Position numbers and translations under genes: made by a program | Notes under the pieces: generated by a model | The model's database searches: none | The model's input: the letters and a program-made list of their open reading frames with translations, nothing else | What the model was told of the DNA's origin: nothing | Assembly (NCBI GenBank): GCA_963513935.1 | Contig: OY740774.1 | Coordinates: 25,997,949-26,061,948 of the forward strand | Source of the DNA: Aphrophora alni | Lineage: Eukaryota > Arthropoda > Insecta > Hemiptera > Aphrophoridae | Reading direction: 5' to 3' | Length of the DNA: 64,000 nt | Part shown: one piece after another, positions 9,600 to 21,075 of the stretch | Numbering within the stretch: the stretch's first letter is position 1 | Layout of the letters: each line of letters begins with the position of its first letter

Positions 9600-10700
9600 G
9601 TGACCCATTATGTGTTTTTATAGTGAGGAGATACGTACGAACTGTAGTGAAGCTTGGTCATGAAAACTAGAATAAATACAAGGGAACTCAATGTGCTGAC
9701 CACACATCACCCGATGAAAAGTTGTTTTGGTCCACAACTGTCTTTAGAATTAAAATTATTTTGTTTGTATATGTTCTATATTATGTCTTCTACCTTTGAT
9801 ATTAATAGGCCTAGACTAAGACCACTAAACTGAATAAAATGAGTATTATAAATTCATGTAAAGAAGGAACTACCAAAAAGACCACCATGGTGTTACTTGT
9901 ACTATCATTTATTTTTAGTAGTTCTACCAATCATATTTAAACTAAAAGTAAATATACCTTACTTGGAAATTTGATTAAATATAACATACAATTTAATCTA
10001 TTGTAGCTACTGTAGTTGATTTTATCAGATTTTTTTAGGTTAGGTTTTTAAGATATTTAATTTCACTCTCTTTATTTTTGATAGTAAAATACACGAATAA
10101 CTATCATTAGATGTAGATTTTAAAGATACATAACAATTGTAGATAGTTGTAAGCTGTACGAGTAAAAAATAAGATTAGTCGGGCATCATATTCAAATTTA
10201 TCGACTGATTTTTCTAATTGAGGAAGACTAAATCGGACGAAATTGCGTTAGAGCGTTTACTAAAACACACACACACACGCACGCGCGCGCGCGCGACAGT
10301 GTGCCAAAAAACTACTTCAATGGATAAGATTGGTGAACATTTCATATTGATGGATATCGTGTTATGAGGATGATTGCAATAAAATGGTCACATTAACGGA
10401 ATTAAAAGCAGAGAGTGATAAAAAGGGTGGAAAGAGATAATTTTAATAGGGAATATCGCCTATCAGAAATTACTTTACATCACCGGAAGCAGGAAGTGTA
10501 ATTGATTACTTCCCCAAAAGTTACTTATCATTACCTCTCTCTCACACACCCATGACGTATTCAATATAAATTGACATGCGTGCACTAAAGTCAATGTTTG
10601 AACTGTTAATCAAGGTATAGTCCGTTCAAATGTCAACCCTTAACAAGATTTCCTAGAGTATCACTCGCAGTGAGCACTTGACTTAGTGCGCATGAGTCAG
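9600..10700. other. No gene seen; contains a CA/CG microsatellite
   Basis: AT-rich sequence. A short dinucleotide tract at about 10265-10296 shifts from CA repeats to CG repeats. No domain-bearing frame was found on either strand. Confidence 0.5.
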
Positions 10701-10779
10701 GGATGTCGTATGGAGGGAGCAGTGTGCTCTATAATACTCGCCTAAAATATTCTTAGTGTAGTGCACACGGTAATGGTGT

Positions 10780-10947
10780 AACGTTCTTATGTACCGGATG
10801 TGACGACAGGTCGTTTTGTTTTTTATTTCTTTTTAAAACTGTGTGTTTTTGCAGTGTTCCATGGGAAATCCATTGTGTATAGTTTATTTTAAAAAATCTG
10901 ATTGTAAAAGAATTTTTTGTGTTTTATAAGAAAATGGAAAAGCAGTG
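10780..10947 (+). other. Candidate first exon of an unknown host gene
   Basis: An ATG at 10934 sits in a favourable eukaryotic context (AAAATGG). It opens MEKQ and after 14 coding bases meets 'g|gtaagtgtg', a near-ideal splice donor starting at 10948. Upstream is a stretch (10620-10830) with higher GC and few long A/T runs that could be promoter or 5' UTR; the transcription start is unknown. If real, the gene continues right through a very long intron. I see no matching acceptor exon that I can defend. This rests on two short motifs only. Confidence 0.25.
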
Positions 10948-10959
10948 GTAAGTGTGTTT

Positions 10960-12150
10960 GTTTAGACTAGGTTAGATGATAATGAGTTTTGAAACGATTG
11001 TCATAGTTTGTAACAATAAGTTCAGATATCGATCGCTGCAACGTCAAATCTAAAAGTTCCCGCCCACTGTTCTAATTCACAAGGGCACCTTCACAACTCC
11101 AATCTTTGTGAGAATTAAAAATATTTAAATATTTATTTAAATTAAATTAACAATGAGTATATGAAATGTAACAATATATTTGCTTTTTACAGTGGTTAAT
11201 TTAGATAAAGCAAATAATATATTTTAAATAATTTATTTTATATTCGTTTGTTTAAATATTTTAATTTGAAATGTATTCTACGTCTTTGTTATGAAGACAT
11301 TTTTACAATATTTTTCACTCAAGGTTCCAGTAATCCACGTGTATACAATGAATCACAAATCATTACGTTACTTAATTAATTACTAAGGATAAATGATTTG
11401 TATTACATTTAATTAGTAAAACAGTTATAACAATAAGTAAACTTAAAAACAAAATACACGTAGTTTTAATTGAGCGCAGAAATATTTTTCCATCTCCCAC
11501 GCTTCTCTGAGAGCTCGAAGGTCAATGACATTACGTTTTGAGTAGGGGTGAAATATATTCTCTTCCGGGGATGAAAATTTGTAAAATACTTTTCATCAAA
11601 GACAGAATAAATGCTCGTTAAGTGAATTTACACCGATAAAATTTGTAGAATGATCCAGTATTATGAAATGTGTATTACAGTAGCAAATGATATTATCATT
11701 TAAAATAGTACTAATTTTACAAATTTATATATTTACAAATATTGTATTTGTTAATTATTTATTTTTATTAGACTTGTTCTTTTCACCTAAAAAAAAAGAA
11801 AATTTAAGCGCCAAAATAAAAAAATTATCTACAGTTACTTTAATTTAGTTATAATTTGTTTGTTGGTGCGAATGTATCGCTGAGGGTGGGGAAATTGTCG
11901 TTGAAACGCGTTTGATAATTAAATGTTATTTTGTCAAAATCTGTGTTATATTTATTAATTTTTTTAAATGCTTGAACTCAACTCGTAAAATAATATTAAT
12001 ACAATTCATACACTTTGTTTGCAAAGAGAGTAAAAACATAATTCAATGTGTGGAATCTTAAACATAAATTGTATTACTAATATGGAGACTATTAGTACCT
12101 CCATAAAAGAATTTCAATTAATTTAATTTAAAGAACGTCTTCTGTCTTTT
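10960..12150. other. No gene seen; holds a relic of the 2.6-kb foldback family
   Basis: AT-rich. Bases 11875-11960 resemble the right arm of the foldback element at 2507-2740: 'cgttgaaacgcgtttgat' here against 'gttgaactgcgtttgatt' there, followed in both by an AT-rich stretch with 'ctgtgtt' or 'cttgtgttc'. No inverted partner is visible, so it is a partial or diverged copy. Confidence 0.5.
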
Positions 12151-12415
12151 CCTTGTGTAAGAGTAAAAACCTCTCCGTCATCATCAACTTATAAAAAAAG
12201 AAAAGAAAAAAAAAATCATAAAATAAAGACTCCTAGCACTTGAATACCCTAATATCGTCAGTGTCGGTAAAGAACAAGAGTTTGTCAAGAGAGACCTGAT
12301 TGGGAAGATGAAAGAAGGGATCTTACCCAAGACAATATGACAAAAGGTGTAGAGCTAGATTCCCTCAGGATTGCTAATCCCGTACTCCCTGAAGTGAGCC
12401 TCTAAGGGTTTAATT
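12151..12415 (+). repeat. Repeat family A, copy 4
   Basis: One of the more complete copies. It keeps 'aaaaacctctccgtcatcat', 'aaataaagactcctagcact', 'gaacaagagtttgtcaagag', 'agacctgattgggaagatga', 'gtactccctgaagtgagcc' and 'tctaagggttt'. Confidence 0.85.
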
Positions 12416-12552
12416 TAAAGAAACTTCTGACAGCTATGGTACGCAAAATGAACTTCAATAAAAAAATAATAAATAAATAAAATAATAAAAATTAAAAAAT
12501 AAATAAGAACCTAAATAAACAATTACATAGTCTTATAAAAAAAATTTTAAAA

Positions 12553-12733
12553 ATATAAAATAAAGACCTAGTTCTGTCAGGATGGGAAAAGAACAAGAGT
12601 TGGTCAAGAGAGACCGGATAGGAAAGATATAAGAAAGAAATATAACTCCATACTACATGAAAAAATGTGTACATCCAGCTAGGTGACTTCGGGATCGTCA
12701 AGCACGTACTCACTAAAGAGATCTCTTGAGGGT
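12553..12733 (+). repeat. Repeat family A, copy 5 (5' part missing)
   Basis: Begins at 'ataaaataaagacctag' and keeps 'gaacaagagttggtcaagag', 'agaccggataggaaagat' and 'gtactcactaaag'. Only about 140 bases separate it from copy 4, in the same orientation. Confidence 0.8.
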
Positions 12734-15319
12734 AGATTTGCTTGTAATGTACAATTCCAAAAAGAAAATTGTCAATTTATCTTATATGTAATATAATATA
12801 TTATTCACAATAAGAATTTCTATATTTTAATGAATTAAATTTTTTTATTTTACTAAATAATAGATATTATTTTTGCAATGAATCAACAAAAATCAAAATT
12901 TTAACTGTTTGAAACTAACACAACTACAAATTGCAAAACAAAAAATTAAATTTCTGATTATAAATACGCTACTTAGATATTTAAAAATCTTGTGCTTGTT
13001 TCCAGAAAGTTTATACAATTTTAATATTAGTTTTTGGAACAAACGTTTTTTATATTTAATAACAGCTGATTCTTAAGAAATAATTTGACCAATATCATGA
13101 TATTAATATATATTATTTCTGTTTTGTTTGTACTCACAGACCTATTGTTATGTTTTATATCTTCTCTAAGACGAAAATATCGCCAAACAAAAGGAGAAGT
13201 GAGTTGAATAGATAACTCTTGCTTTCTGAATATTTATCTACATTTTATAGATAATTCTGTAAATGAAAACTTTAGTTTTTAAAAGTTTTTAAGTGTCATA
13301 TACTATCAATTGAATAATTTGATTCAATATATATTAACCAATAAATAAGTTTCACCGCTTCAATCTGACATTTAATGACGACTTCTGGAACGGCCAAATA
13401 TCATTTAATAGTTTAAAATTCAAAGTCAAATTTTACTAGGAGTTTGTTAGAGTTAGAGCATAATTAAATTGATTGTTTTAAGTTATTATATTAATAGCTG
13501 CCTTGAAAATAATTTTAATATTTTCCATGGTGAAATTTGAAAGTGTTGTATTTGATTAGAAACTAAACAGTTATTTGTTGCAAATTATTATCAATTGAAT
13601 TAAGTAGGCCGTGAGGTTATTCACGATAAATTTTAAGTCTAGTTACTCAAGAAAGGCTAACAATTAAAACTTTAAACTTTTGTATATTTTTATTAGAGCA
13701 CACTAGCTTTTACTTGCAGTTTTTAATTTTTAACGGAGACCTTAAAATTATTTTCTTCAAACTAACTTTATAATTTAAAATAGGAAAAGGACCTTGCTGC
13801 ATGTGATTTTCTACTGCCTTTCGCTTATAAAATCCGTTTTCGAATATCTTTCTTTGTTAACAAGATATCGACCGTATTGGATCTAACACTTTGAGTAGTA
13901 AGAAAATATAACGTAAAATAAAATTGGATTACGGATTTTTCCCCCCGTTTCTATTTCAGAATTGTTTAATTTTGGAAAATGTATTTATTTTACTGTAGGA
14001 CTACTATCATTTAACTCAAATACAAATTTTATAAAGTATTATGATAAACGTTCCTAGGAAAATCTACTGATAACGTAAAATAAATTCTTCATGAATATCT
14101 CCGGATCAAATTAATTGGTAATTAATACCCGTTTAATTAACGTCATCCACTTGTGAAAATATGCAGTACCGCGTTTTTTTAATTTACTGAGATAGTCAAA
14201 TTGTGCATAAAACACAAAATACATTAATTGTACAAACAAGAACAATGAAACTATATTAGTTGTGCTCAACATTGTATAGTTTACTAACGTAGTTAAAACT
14301 ATACTCAAGTGTGTGTAAGTGTTTTATCCAAACCGGTCAGTCGACGGTATCTTAAAACAGAAAAAAATATATTCAAAAACAAATTTGGAGTTTTGGTTTT
14401 ACAATTAAAAAGGACAGTGAAAAAAATGGGCCACATAACTAAATTTTAATTTTGGAATATTGTTTAAAGATAACGGTCAAGATTTCCGTCAAAAATTAAA
14501 AATTGAATATTAAATAGTAAAATATTCTTTACTCTAAAACACTTACAAAATGTTTAATTTGACTTTTAAGCATCTTTAAATATTGGTTGATTGCATTCTT
14601 GTCTTAATTCTGTACAACATTACTGTATGAATAATTTAATTGGTATTAATTTATAATAACGATTTCCTATCTAATCAATAAATCATTTTAGAACAGATTT
14701 GTTTTTTATTGTTATTAATATTATTCAGTTTAATTCTTATTTTTTGTAAATATACTCCCTGCAGTATTTATTTTAATTAATATGACATAGATTATATTTA
14801 ATTTTCCTTATTTACGATTTATTACTTCAATAAATATTATTTATATCAATAATAAAAAGATTACCGTATGTCCGAAATATTCAGGAAGAATTTAATCAGT
14901 TTTTACCCGATAGAAATAATGTTAGAAACTTCCAGGATATGTTTGTGTTGTTTAGAATACATTTTGAAATGAAGAATATTTTTCCCATTTCAATTTGAAC
15001 TGTCATTGGGTGTCGTGAAAGCTATGAAGCCCCTTTCACTGAATTAATCAATTAGTATAATTTATATTACAGTTCTAGAAAATAATAATTTTACAAAAAG
15101 TAATACATTTATAAGGAGAGAAATATATGCGTTTATCATTTTCAAACGAAAACAAATTACAAAATTACAAGATAATTCAAAACTGAAACTAACGACGAAT
15201 TCAAATATAAATATAAAAACATCGAAACATTATACCAACTACAAACGTGACATGAAAAACAGAGTAGAACATTAAAAACTAATGTTCCACCATGTTTTGT
15301 AGTTCCACCAAAGAATAGT
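12734..15319. other. No gene seen; AT-rich desert
   Basis: About 2.6 kb of low-complexity A/T sequence. Short frames such as 14111-14308 (-) are hydrophobic by composition and show no domain. No terminal repeats or tandem arrays were found. Confidence 0.5.
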
Positions 15320-15617
15320 TTATAACATACTTACAATGTAACTAAACATATCTCCAAGCTCATCGTTCAACAAATACACCTTAAACTTCTGTTTAAATAT
15401 TGATGAACTCGACCTTTTCCTCATTTTTATGTGCAGTAAGTTCCTACAGCAAGAAACTGTGCAAGATTTATTGAAGATGTATGTATGGTGAAGGGGAATT
15501 TGAAATATAGCTGAAGCAGAACCCGTTTCCAGACATCGTACATAAAGCGTAAAGATTTTGTAAAAATAGGAAGGTAGATTACATTTTGAAATATGATATA
15601 ACAGATTCAGCATTGAC
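15320..15617 (-). pseudogene. CR1-like LINE reverse transcriptase, C-terminal end (3' piece)
   Basis: Read on the minus strand, this encodes the C-terminal tail of a CR1/Jockey-group LINE polymerase: MLNLLYHISKCNLPSYF, then a stretch rich in Ser/Thr, FNKSCTVSCCRNLLHIKMRK, and FKQKFKVYLLN near the end. The pattern of a '...SFTVSCCRxWNxLPxHI...FKxKLKxFLL' tail is typical of these LINEs; here the expected Trp after CCR is lost. The stop is at 15320. The N-terminal side continues across the hAT insertion at 19205-19345. It lacks all catalytic RT motifs and is dead. Confidence 0.65.
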
Positions 15618-16091
15618 CAGGTTTGTACGGATTATACGACTTGGTTTTTTTAAAGTTTAAATTATTATTTTTTTTTTAAATAATAAAGCAAGTAATTTAA
15701 AAATATAAATATTTTCAATGTGTAGTGTTCAAAAGACAGAATTATCCACATGTAAAACGTTAAAATATAAAATACAAACTACTAAATTATTATTTTTTTG
15801 ATTAAAACTTTTATATTCCTATATTAACAATTTGTATATACAGTTTTACATGGTATAAACTTTGTAAAATATTTTTGTAAAAGAAAAAAAAACGGAGTAT
15901 AATGAAGATTCCTCTGAACAAACTCTATGGGTAGTCTACACAGCTACTGTGGGAACCTCCTGTTCCCAAGATTACCGACCCTTGGTTTTTGTGGAGTTCA
16001 GTTCTTTACTATCTAACTGGCAAGCTGAGTGCTATAGCAGAGTAGCCAAGCAAATCAAGTGAAAGAAAAAGAGATGCAGTTTAGCTTTCTT

Positions 16092-16224
16092 TTGAGGAAG
16101 TCAAAACTGAAACTAAAAAAGGTCTTAGAGCCAAGTGCAAAAATTGTGGTTATGAATTGGAAGGCCAAGTTCTAAGAATGAAGAACCATTCAGAAAAATA
16201 AAAAGTAACCTGTGATATTGAAGG
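16092..16224 (+). pseudogene. hAT transposase BED zinc-finger exon
   Basis: The frame reads FEEVKTETKKGLRAKCKNCG, then a basic stretch ending MKNHSEK, one stop, and KVTCDIE. The Cys-x2-Cys pair, the His and the later Cys match a BED-type finger, which binds the transposon ends in hAT transposases. The frame ends at 'gaag|gtatgt', a plausible splice donor at 16225, implying an intron before the main transposase exon at 17375. One in-frame stop (TAA) lies inside the finger. Confidence 0.7.
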
Positions 16225-16927
16225 TATGTCTATTGATAAATTTTGATCACTATGCATTAAATTAAAAATAAGAGTAAAGTTAATTGATACTTTTAAACTA
16301 AAGATAAACAGAATAATTTTTAGACAATTATTAAATAAGCCTTGGCTACCTCTGTGAATTTAAGAATTTAGAAATTGGACAGCCTAAATTTTTTAAATAT
16401 CATTAAAAAAAAAGTTAACTTCTTTAAAACAGGTTACTATTTTAATATAAGTTAGAATACTGTTAAATAAATAAATCTACACCTCTCATTCTCAATTAAA
16501 TAATTAAAATTCTATTTATTTTTGTGAATTAAAAAATGTGAATTATTAAAGTAAATGGTGTTACTATTTTAAAAATATATTCTGGTTTTATAGCCTAATA
16601 GTGTAATAAGTTTACTGAGTACAATATGAATTTAAAACAAGACCAGTGTTTTTTCTAATTACTGTATAGCCTACACAAATAAAGTAAAAAACTACGGTAA
16701 ATAGAGCGATGAAACCGGAAAAACAGTAAGTGTAATAAAAAAATAAAGAAACGAAGTTCCAGTTTCAATCAATAAAATCATTTATAAACAACTTAATGGA
16801 TGAAATAATACAGGATACTATTCCTTAGTTAATATCATAATTACCATATTTTATTTAAAACTACGATTTACTTAATTTAAAAGATTTAAAGTTGAAGAAA
16901 ATAAATTTGTGAATGAGGATTTTTAAA

Positions 16928-17008
16928 AATAGGAAGGTAGATTACATTTTGAAATATTACGTAACAGATTCATCATTGATCAGGGTTGTTTTTTAAACCA
17001 ACCCTGAT
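16928..17008. repeat. Internal second copy of the LINE/hAT junction
   Basis: Bases 16928-16980 repeat 15568-15617 ('aggaaggtagattacatttt' then 'gaaatat', 'taacagattca', 'cattga'). They lead into 'cagggttg', six more bases and 'aaccaaccctg', which is a short palindrome of two hAT ends head to head. Similarity continues weakly to about 17060 ('ataataaagca'). It looks like a local duplication of the left junction, now lying inside the transposon. Confidence 0.6.
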
Positions 17009-17374
17009 ATTCTTTAAAAATTAATAAAACATAATAAAGCAAAATATTTTTTATTATAATCAAGCTTTTTTAAATAAACTGTAATAAAGTTCTATGTAAA
17101 AGTAAGTAAAAGAGAGTGAAAAAAGTTAATAAGTTATTAATAAGCTATTCCTTTCAATTTGCCTTCTAGGGTACCTTTCAGATGTAAATATTTTTATGTC
17201 ATTAAGCAAAACATGTGTATGCACAAACCGTACATTTTCATTAAAAAAACTTCACGAACAAAAATATTTTTGATTTCTAGCATTTAATTACAAATTTTAA
17301 CTTTTTTTTTAAGCTATATTTTTAATCAACCTAGTGAGTAATAGCCAGTACTGTACTATTGTAAATATTGTAAT

Positions 17375-18815
17375 TTGTATTACACCAACCTCCCGGGAAG
17401 CAGCAAATCAACAAGCACTGGAAAATCCGAAGAACACGCATCTGCTAAGATGAAGAAAGTGAGTTCAAGCTCTTTAGATTTGCTTTCAAAACAACCTCTG
17501 TACAGAAAGACCTACTGCATTTGCAAGTTGCCAGATATGTGTTTGCTACCAACACTGCATTTGTATTTGAATAAACTGTACCAACATATACAGTTTATTC
17601 AGTTGGTACATCAGCATAACCCAGGCTATAACCCGCCGAACAGAAATAGTTTACAAGGACCATTACTCTACACTGTGTATCGAGAAGAAGAAACCAAGTG
17701 TCCTTCATTACTAGCAGATAAAACTGTATGTACAGGAATTGATGGTTGGCCATAAAGAACCTATAGTGTGTGTAATCGTTACAACTGCAACAAGAGATAC
17801 ATAAATGGTAGGTATTGTGGATAATTCTGAGAAGCCACATAACTAACAGTATTTGGCCGAGATGGCATTCAACAGCCTCAAAAATTGTGAAGAAGAATTG
17901 AAGTACTTTGTGAATTTTGTTGTCGCGGATAACAGAACCAATGTTACAACGATAAACCAGGTGTTAGAAAATAGTAATGATATGAATTTGATTAACTTAT
18001 GGATGCTCATCAGATATTTTGAATTTTTTTTGCAAATGACTGCCAATTTCATGGTGTGGAAGAACATATTGTGTACGTAGTCAAATATTTTCGTAATAAT
18101 CAATTTGCGAAAGTCCTCTATAGACAGTCGGGTGCTTCAAATCTAACCTGCTGGAACAGTTTTCTGGACTGTCTAGAAACTTATGTCAAAGGCTGGCCAA
18201 CTATTTGGAAAATATGTGAGAATAACAGAAAAAAATACTTTAATATTTAAGTAAATGTCTTACTAAAACCTAATGTGGAATATGTGATTTTTATTTTGAA
18301 GCCAATTGCTCAGGCTCTAGTTCGTGTTCAGAAAAACCTATGTTTCTTTGCCTCTACTGCGCGTATATGGAAATATCTTACAAAGTGCTTGTGTAACACA
18401 AAGCGAACACACATTAAGAAGTTGGTTCAGAGGTATAAAATGGCCTTGCGTACATGTTGGATCGGAAGATCATCAACTACACGTAAGAGAATTTACCATT
18501 TACTGAAGAGGAAAAGAAAGCAGCATTTTAGATTTGTGAATTCAATGTATGCATCTTGTTCTTTGGTACCAGTTATAGTCAAGTTTCAAGCTTAACCTTT
18601 CCAGGAGTTGGTTGTCTCAGAATTGTGGGAAAGTATTAAAAAAAACTATTGAAAAAGTTAACCTGGAGTTTTTTCCATCATTGAACAACTTCAGGTCAAG
18701 GATCTTCATCCAATGTGGAGGGAATGTTCTCGTCATTTGGATCAGTTCATTCTAAACTTAAAAACAGACTTGAATTTTAAAAAGCTTCCAAACTAGTGTT
18801 TTTATTTTAAATGTT
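17375..18815 (+). pseudogene. hAT transposase, main region, frameshifted
   Basis: Segments in order: HNPGYNPPNRNSLQGPLLYT then EEETKCPSLLADKTVCTGIDGW (start of the catalytic core, 17375-17755). Next, from 17853 in another frame, AEMAFNSLKNCEEELKYF with VADNRTNVTTI (the expected D-N in the 'TDNAANV' motif is conserved). From 18056 EEHIVYVVKYFRNNQFAK, WNSFLDCLETYVKGWPTIWK and KICENNRKK; 18275-18595 continues to FRFVNSMYASCSLVPVIVKF. The dimerisation region is visible near 18710-18800 as VEGMFSSFGSVHSKLKNRLE and KASKLVFLF. At least four frame changes or stops break it. The order and motifs fit a full-length hAT transposase of about 600-700 residues. Confidence 0.85.
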
Positions 18816-19204
18816 TAATTAATTCTTATGTTCAAATTAACCCCTTAATTATAAACGGATACTTTGTTATTCAGAAAAAAAATACTAATTTATTCAAATT
18901 ATCTGTTCTTAGAAGTACAGAAGTAAAATTTAGCTACACAGGCTAACTTATTTTTGAAAATTTCTATTTTTTTTAGTACCATAGTTTATTCCCAACTAAA
19001 CAGAATGAAAAGAATATGATCTTAATTACTAAACTGTTTGCAATATTAGGCTCGTACAGAAAGTTCTCTTACAATGATGTATGATAAACAGAGTTCAAAA
19101 TTTTATTCTAGACGCATTAAAAATTCTTAGTTTAAACCACAAAATCCGGTTTAAACAAAAACCAGATATTTTGTTTTTTTAAACCCGGTTTTTATGCAAC
19201 CCAG

Positions 19205-19345
19205 TCATTGACTGACGTCTGCGAGATTCAAGCTTGACCCATTTACATCGATGATAAAAAGGGGTAGCCTAATATGGTGATCACATATGTTGAAAATACA
19301 AAACGAATGCAAGTATTCTGGGCGCTCTGCAGGCATTCGAGTGAC
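19205..19345 (-). pseudogene. CR1-like LINE reverse transcriptase, 5' piece of the split copy
   Basis: On the minus strand the frame reads SLECLQSAQNTCIRFVFSTY and, after a one-base shift, WVKLESRRQS, which joins MLNLLYHIS on the other side of the hAT element. This is the 'RLQxAQNxCIRF...LGWLKLxxRR' region of CR1-group LINE polymerases. Together the pieces cover only the last ~150 residues; nothing of the RT core is seen upstream of 19345. Confidence 0.65.
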
Positions 19346-19382
19346 ACTTTATTGAAATATATTTATTACGCTGAAAAAGGGC

Positions 19383-19525
19383 ACAAAAAAAGTTAGTTGC
19401 GACAAATCTAACTGTAGTGGAGACCAAAAATTAGCGCAAATAAAAGTTAGGTCCGTCAACTCAAACTGTAGTGGCCGTAAAAAAATTGAGCAAAACGTTT
19501 GATGAGACAACTCTAACTGTAGTGG
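19383..19525. repeat. Three imperfect ~52-bp tandem units
   Basis: 'tctaactgtagtgg', 'tcaaactgtagtgg' and 'tctaactgtagtgg' end at about 19420, 19474 and 19525. Each is preceded by related 'aaaagttag' or 'gagcaaaacg' sequence and a pyrimidine-purine mix. The minus-strand 96-codon frame at 19349-19639 repeats LQFEL/LQLDL-like words because of this array. Confidence 0.6.
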
Positions 19526-19639
19526 TTTATTGTAGTTTTTGAGAAAATTATTGTAAAACTCCCAAAAAATATAGTAGAAAATACAATTGGAATAATTAAG
19601 TTGTGAATTAATTGTTATAATATAACAAATACGATGCAA

Positions 19640-20699
19640 ATAGGAACTATTTTTTTATATAGCCTTATTTGATTCTTAAGGCGTAAAATTAAAAAAAAGA
19701 TTTTGAGGTCAAAATTATGGGAATTCAAAAAATGTTTTGCTTTCAGTTTATTTTTGGGTGTTGTAGGCAACTACCAAAATATTTTATATTTAGGTTTTTA
19801 GGTTATCTAAAGATAAAAAAGCATTTTAGTTTTCGTTAAAAGTGGAACATCGTTGCTTTTCGAACGATACGACATTGAATATTTTGAACGTCCGCCATTT
19901 TGAAAGTATAGAAATTAATTATTTGTTTTCTGGTATACTGGTAAAAGGTGATAAAAATAATGCGAATACTAAAACCTGAATATCTTATCTACTTCCAAAG
20001 ATAAAGTATCTTTTTTTTTTTTTTTTTAACACATTTCTGACAGTCGGGAAATGAAGCGTTTCCAGAACTATGTTCATATGAACTTTTTATCTTATTTTTA
20101 GCTACAGATCATTTCCCAAGAGATATCTGTGTAGTTCCGAATCACGCTCTACATGTCATATTTTGTTAGCAACGTATCTTGTTCAGATCCGTTTCAGTTT
20201 TGATTGCATAACTCATATCTCTTTATAGTTAATTCTCCAACAAGTTTTTCCAACATTTTATTGCAAGATTTTTATAACGTTTGCATCGCACAAAATTGTT
20301 ATTATAACAAAGTCCTTGAAGTTGTGTATTATTAAACATGAATTGCTTGGAAAAACCTGTCTAGTTGTAAAATTTATAGGCTGCAATAAAATTGTATAGA
20401 GTTTATAGGTAGCTATAAAGTTGAATAACACCTAACCTACCTGCTTGATTTTATATACTGCGTTGTGCACCGAAGAAGAAAACAAATATCTTTCACGTAT
20501 AAAAATTGTCAAAGTCGTCGTAAAAAACTTCTATATCTTTTTTGTAACAAACTTGCTGAAGCTATTGTAAACAAAGTGTAAAAAGATTGCACTAACTTTC
20601 TCACACACAATTCCAAACACTGTGATGCAGCTCCATAGTACTTACCCAAATCAATCATACAAGCAGATTCTCTAAATGTAATGACCAAAAATTTTTTTC
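19640..20699. other. No gene seen
   Basis: AT-rich sequence with a 17-base T run near 20010. No domain-bearing frame, RNA gene or terminal repeat found. Confidence 0.5.
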
Positions 20700-21075
20700 T
20701 TGTGTCTTTAAGGAATAGTTAAATAGTGTTGGTAGATCAAGACGTCTTATCTATTAGAGTAAGATTGTTTAGAACAGTTATTACACGGATTTACCGAATT
20801 CTTTATACCAATACTTTCTTGACTAAAAGGAAAGAAATCTTATAGATTAAAAAGATTCCACTCACTTCGCTCGTGTAAGTGTCTCGGTCCCAGCGGGCCT
20901 CGATGCTGTACATATATGAGGGTGCTTTCACTCGATACGATCGTGTCGGTGACGCCGATCTTTTTACATTTTTGACATCAACTTCGCAATTTATCACTGT
21001 AGAGATTTAGAGTTGGTATCAAGTGGTGTGGAATTGAATTCTGCAAATTTTTAACTGATTTCATCTGTTTATGTT
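20700..21075. repeat. Repeat family B, copy 2
   Basis: Matches the copy at 2905-3360 in order: 'ggtagatcaaga.gtctta', 'ccactcacttcgctcgtg', 'gggcctcgatgctgtaca', 'tcgtgtcggtgacg', 'tttttgacatcaacttcgc' and 'cactgtagagatttagag'. Confidence 0.65.

Larger units (their letters stand above)
15618..19204 (+). mobile_element. hAT DNA transposon, degenerate, inserted in a LINE
   Basis: About 3.6 kb, bounded by 'caggtttgta' on the left and '...tgcaacccag' on the right, imperfect forms of the hAT end CAGGGTTG. Flanks are 'gcattgac' (15610-15617) and 'tcattgac' (19205-19212), a 7/8 match with the 8-bp target duplication of hAT elements. Inside are a BED zinc-finger exon (16092-16224) and a transposase with a C-terminal dimerisation region (17375-18815), in the same orientation. 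The surrounding LINE frame is restored when the element is removed. Multiple stops and frameshifts make it non-functional. A second junction-like segment lies inside at 16928-17008. Confidence 0.75.

Noticed and set aside
18324..18506. Second overlapping frame in the hAT transposase
   Set aside because: Mostly a shadow of the 18275-18595 reading; included in the pseudogene entry.
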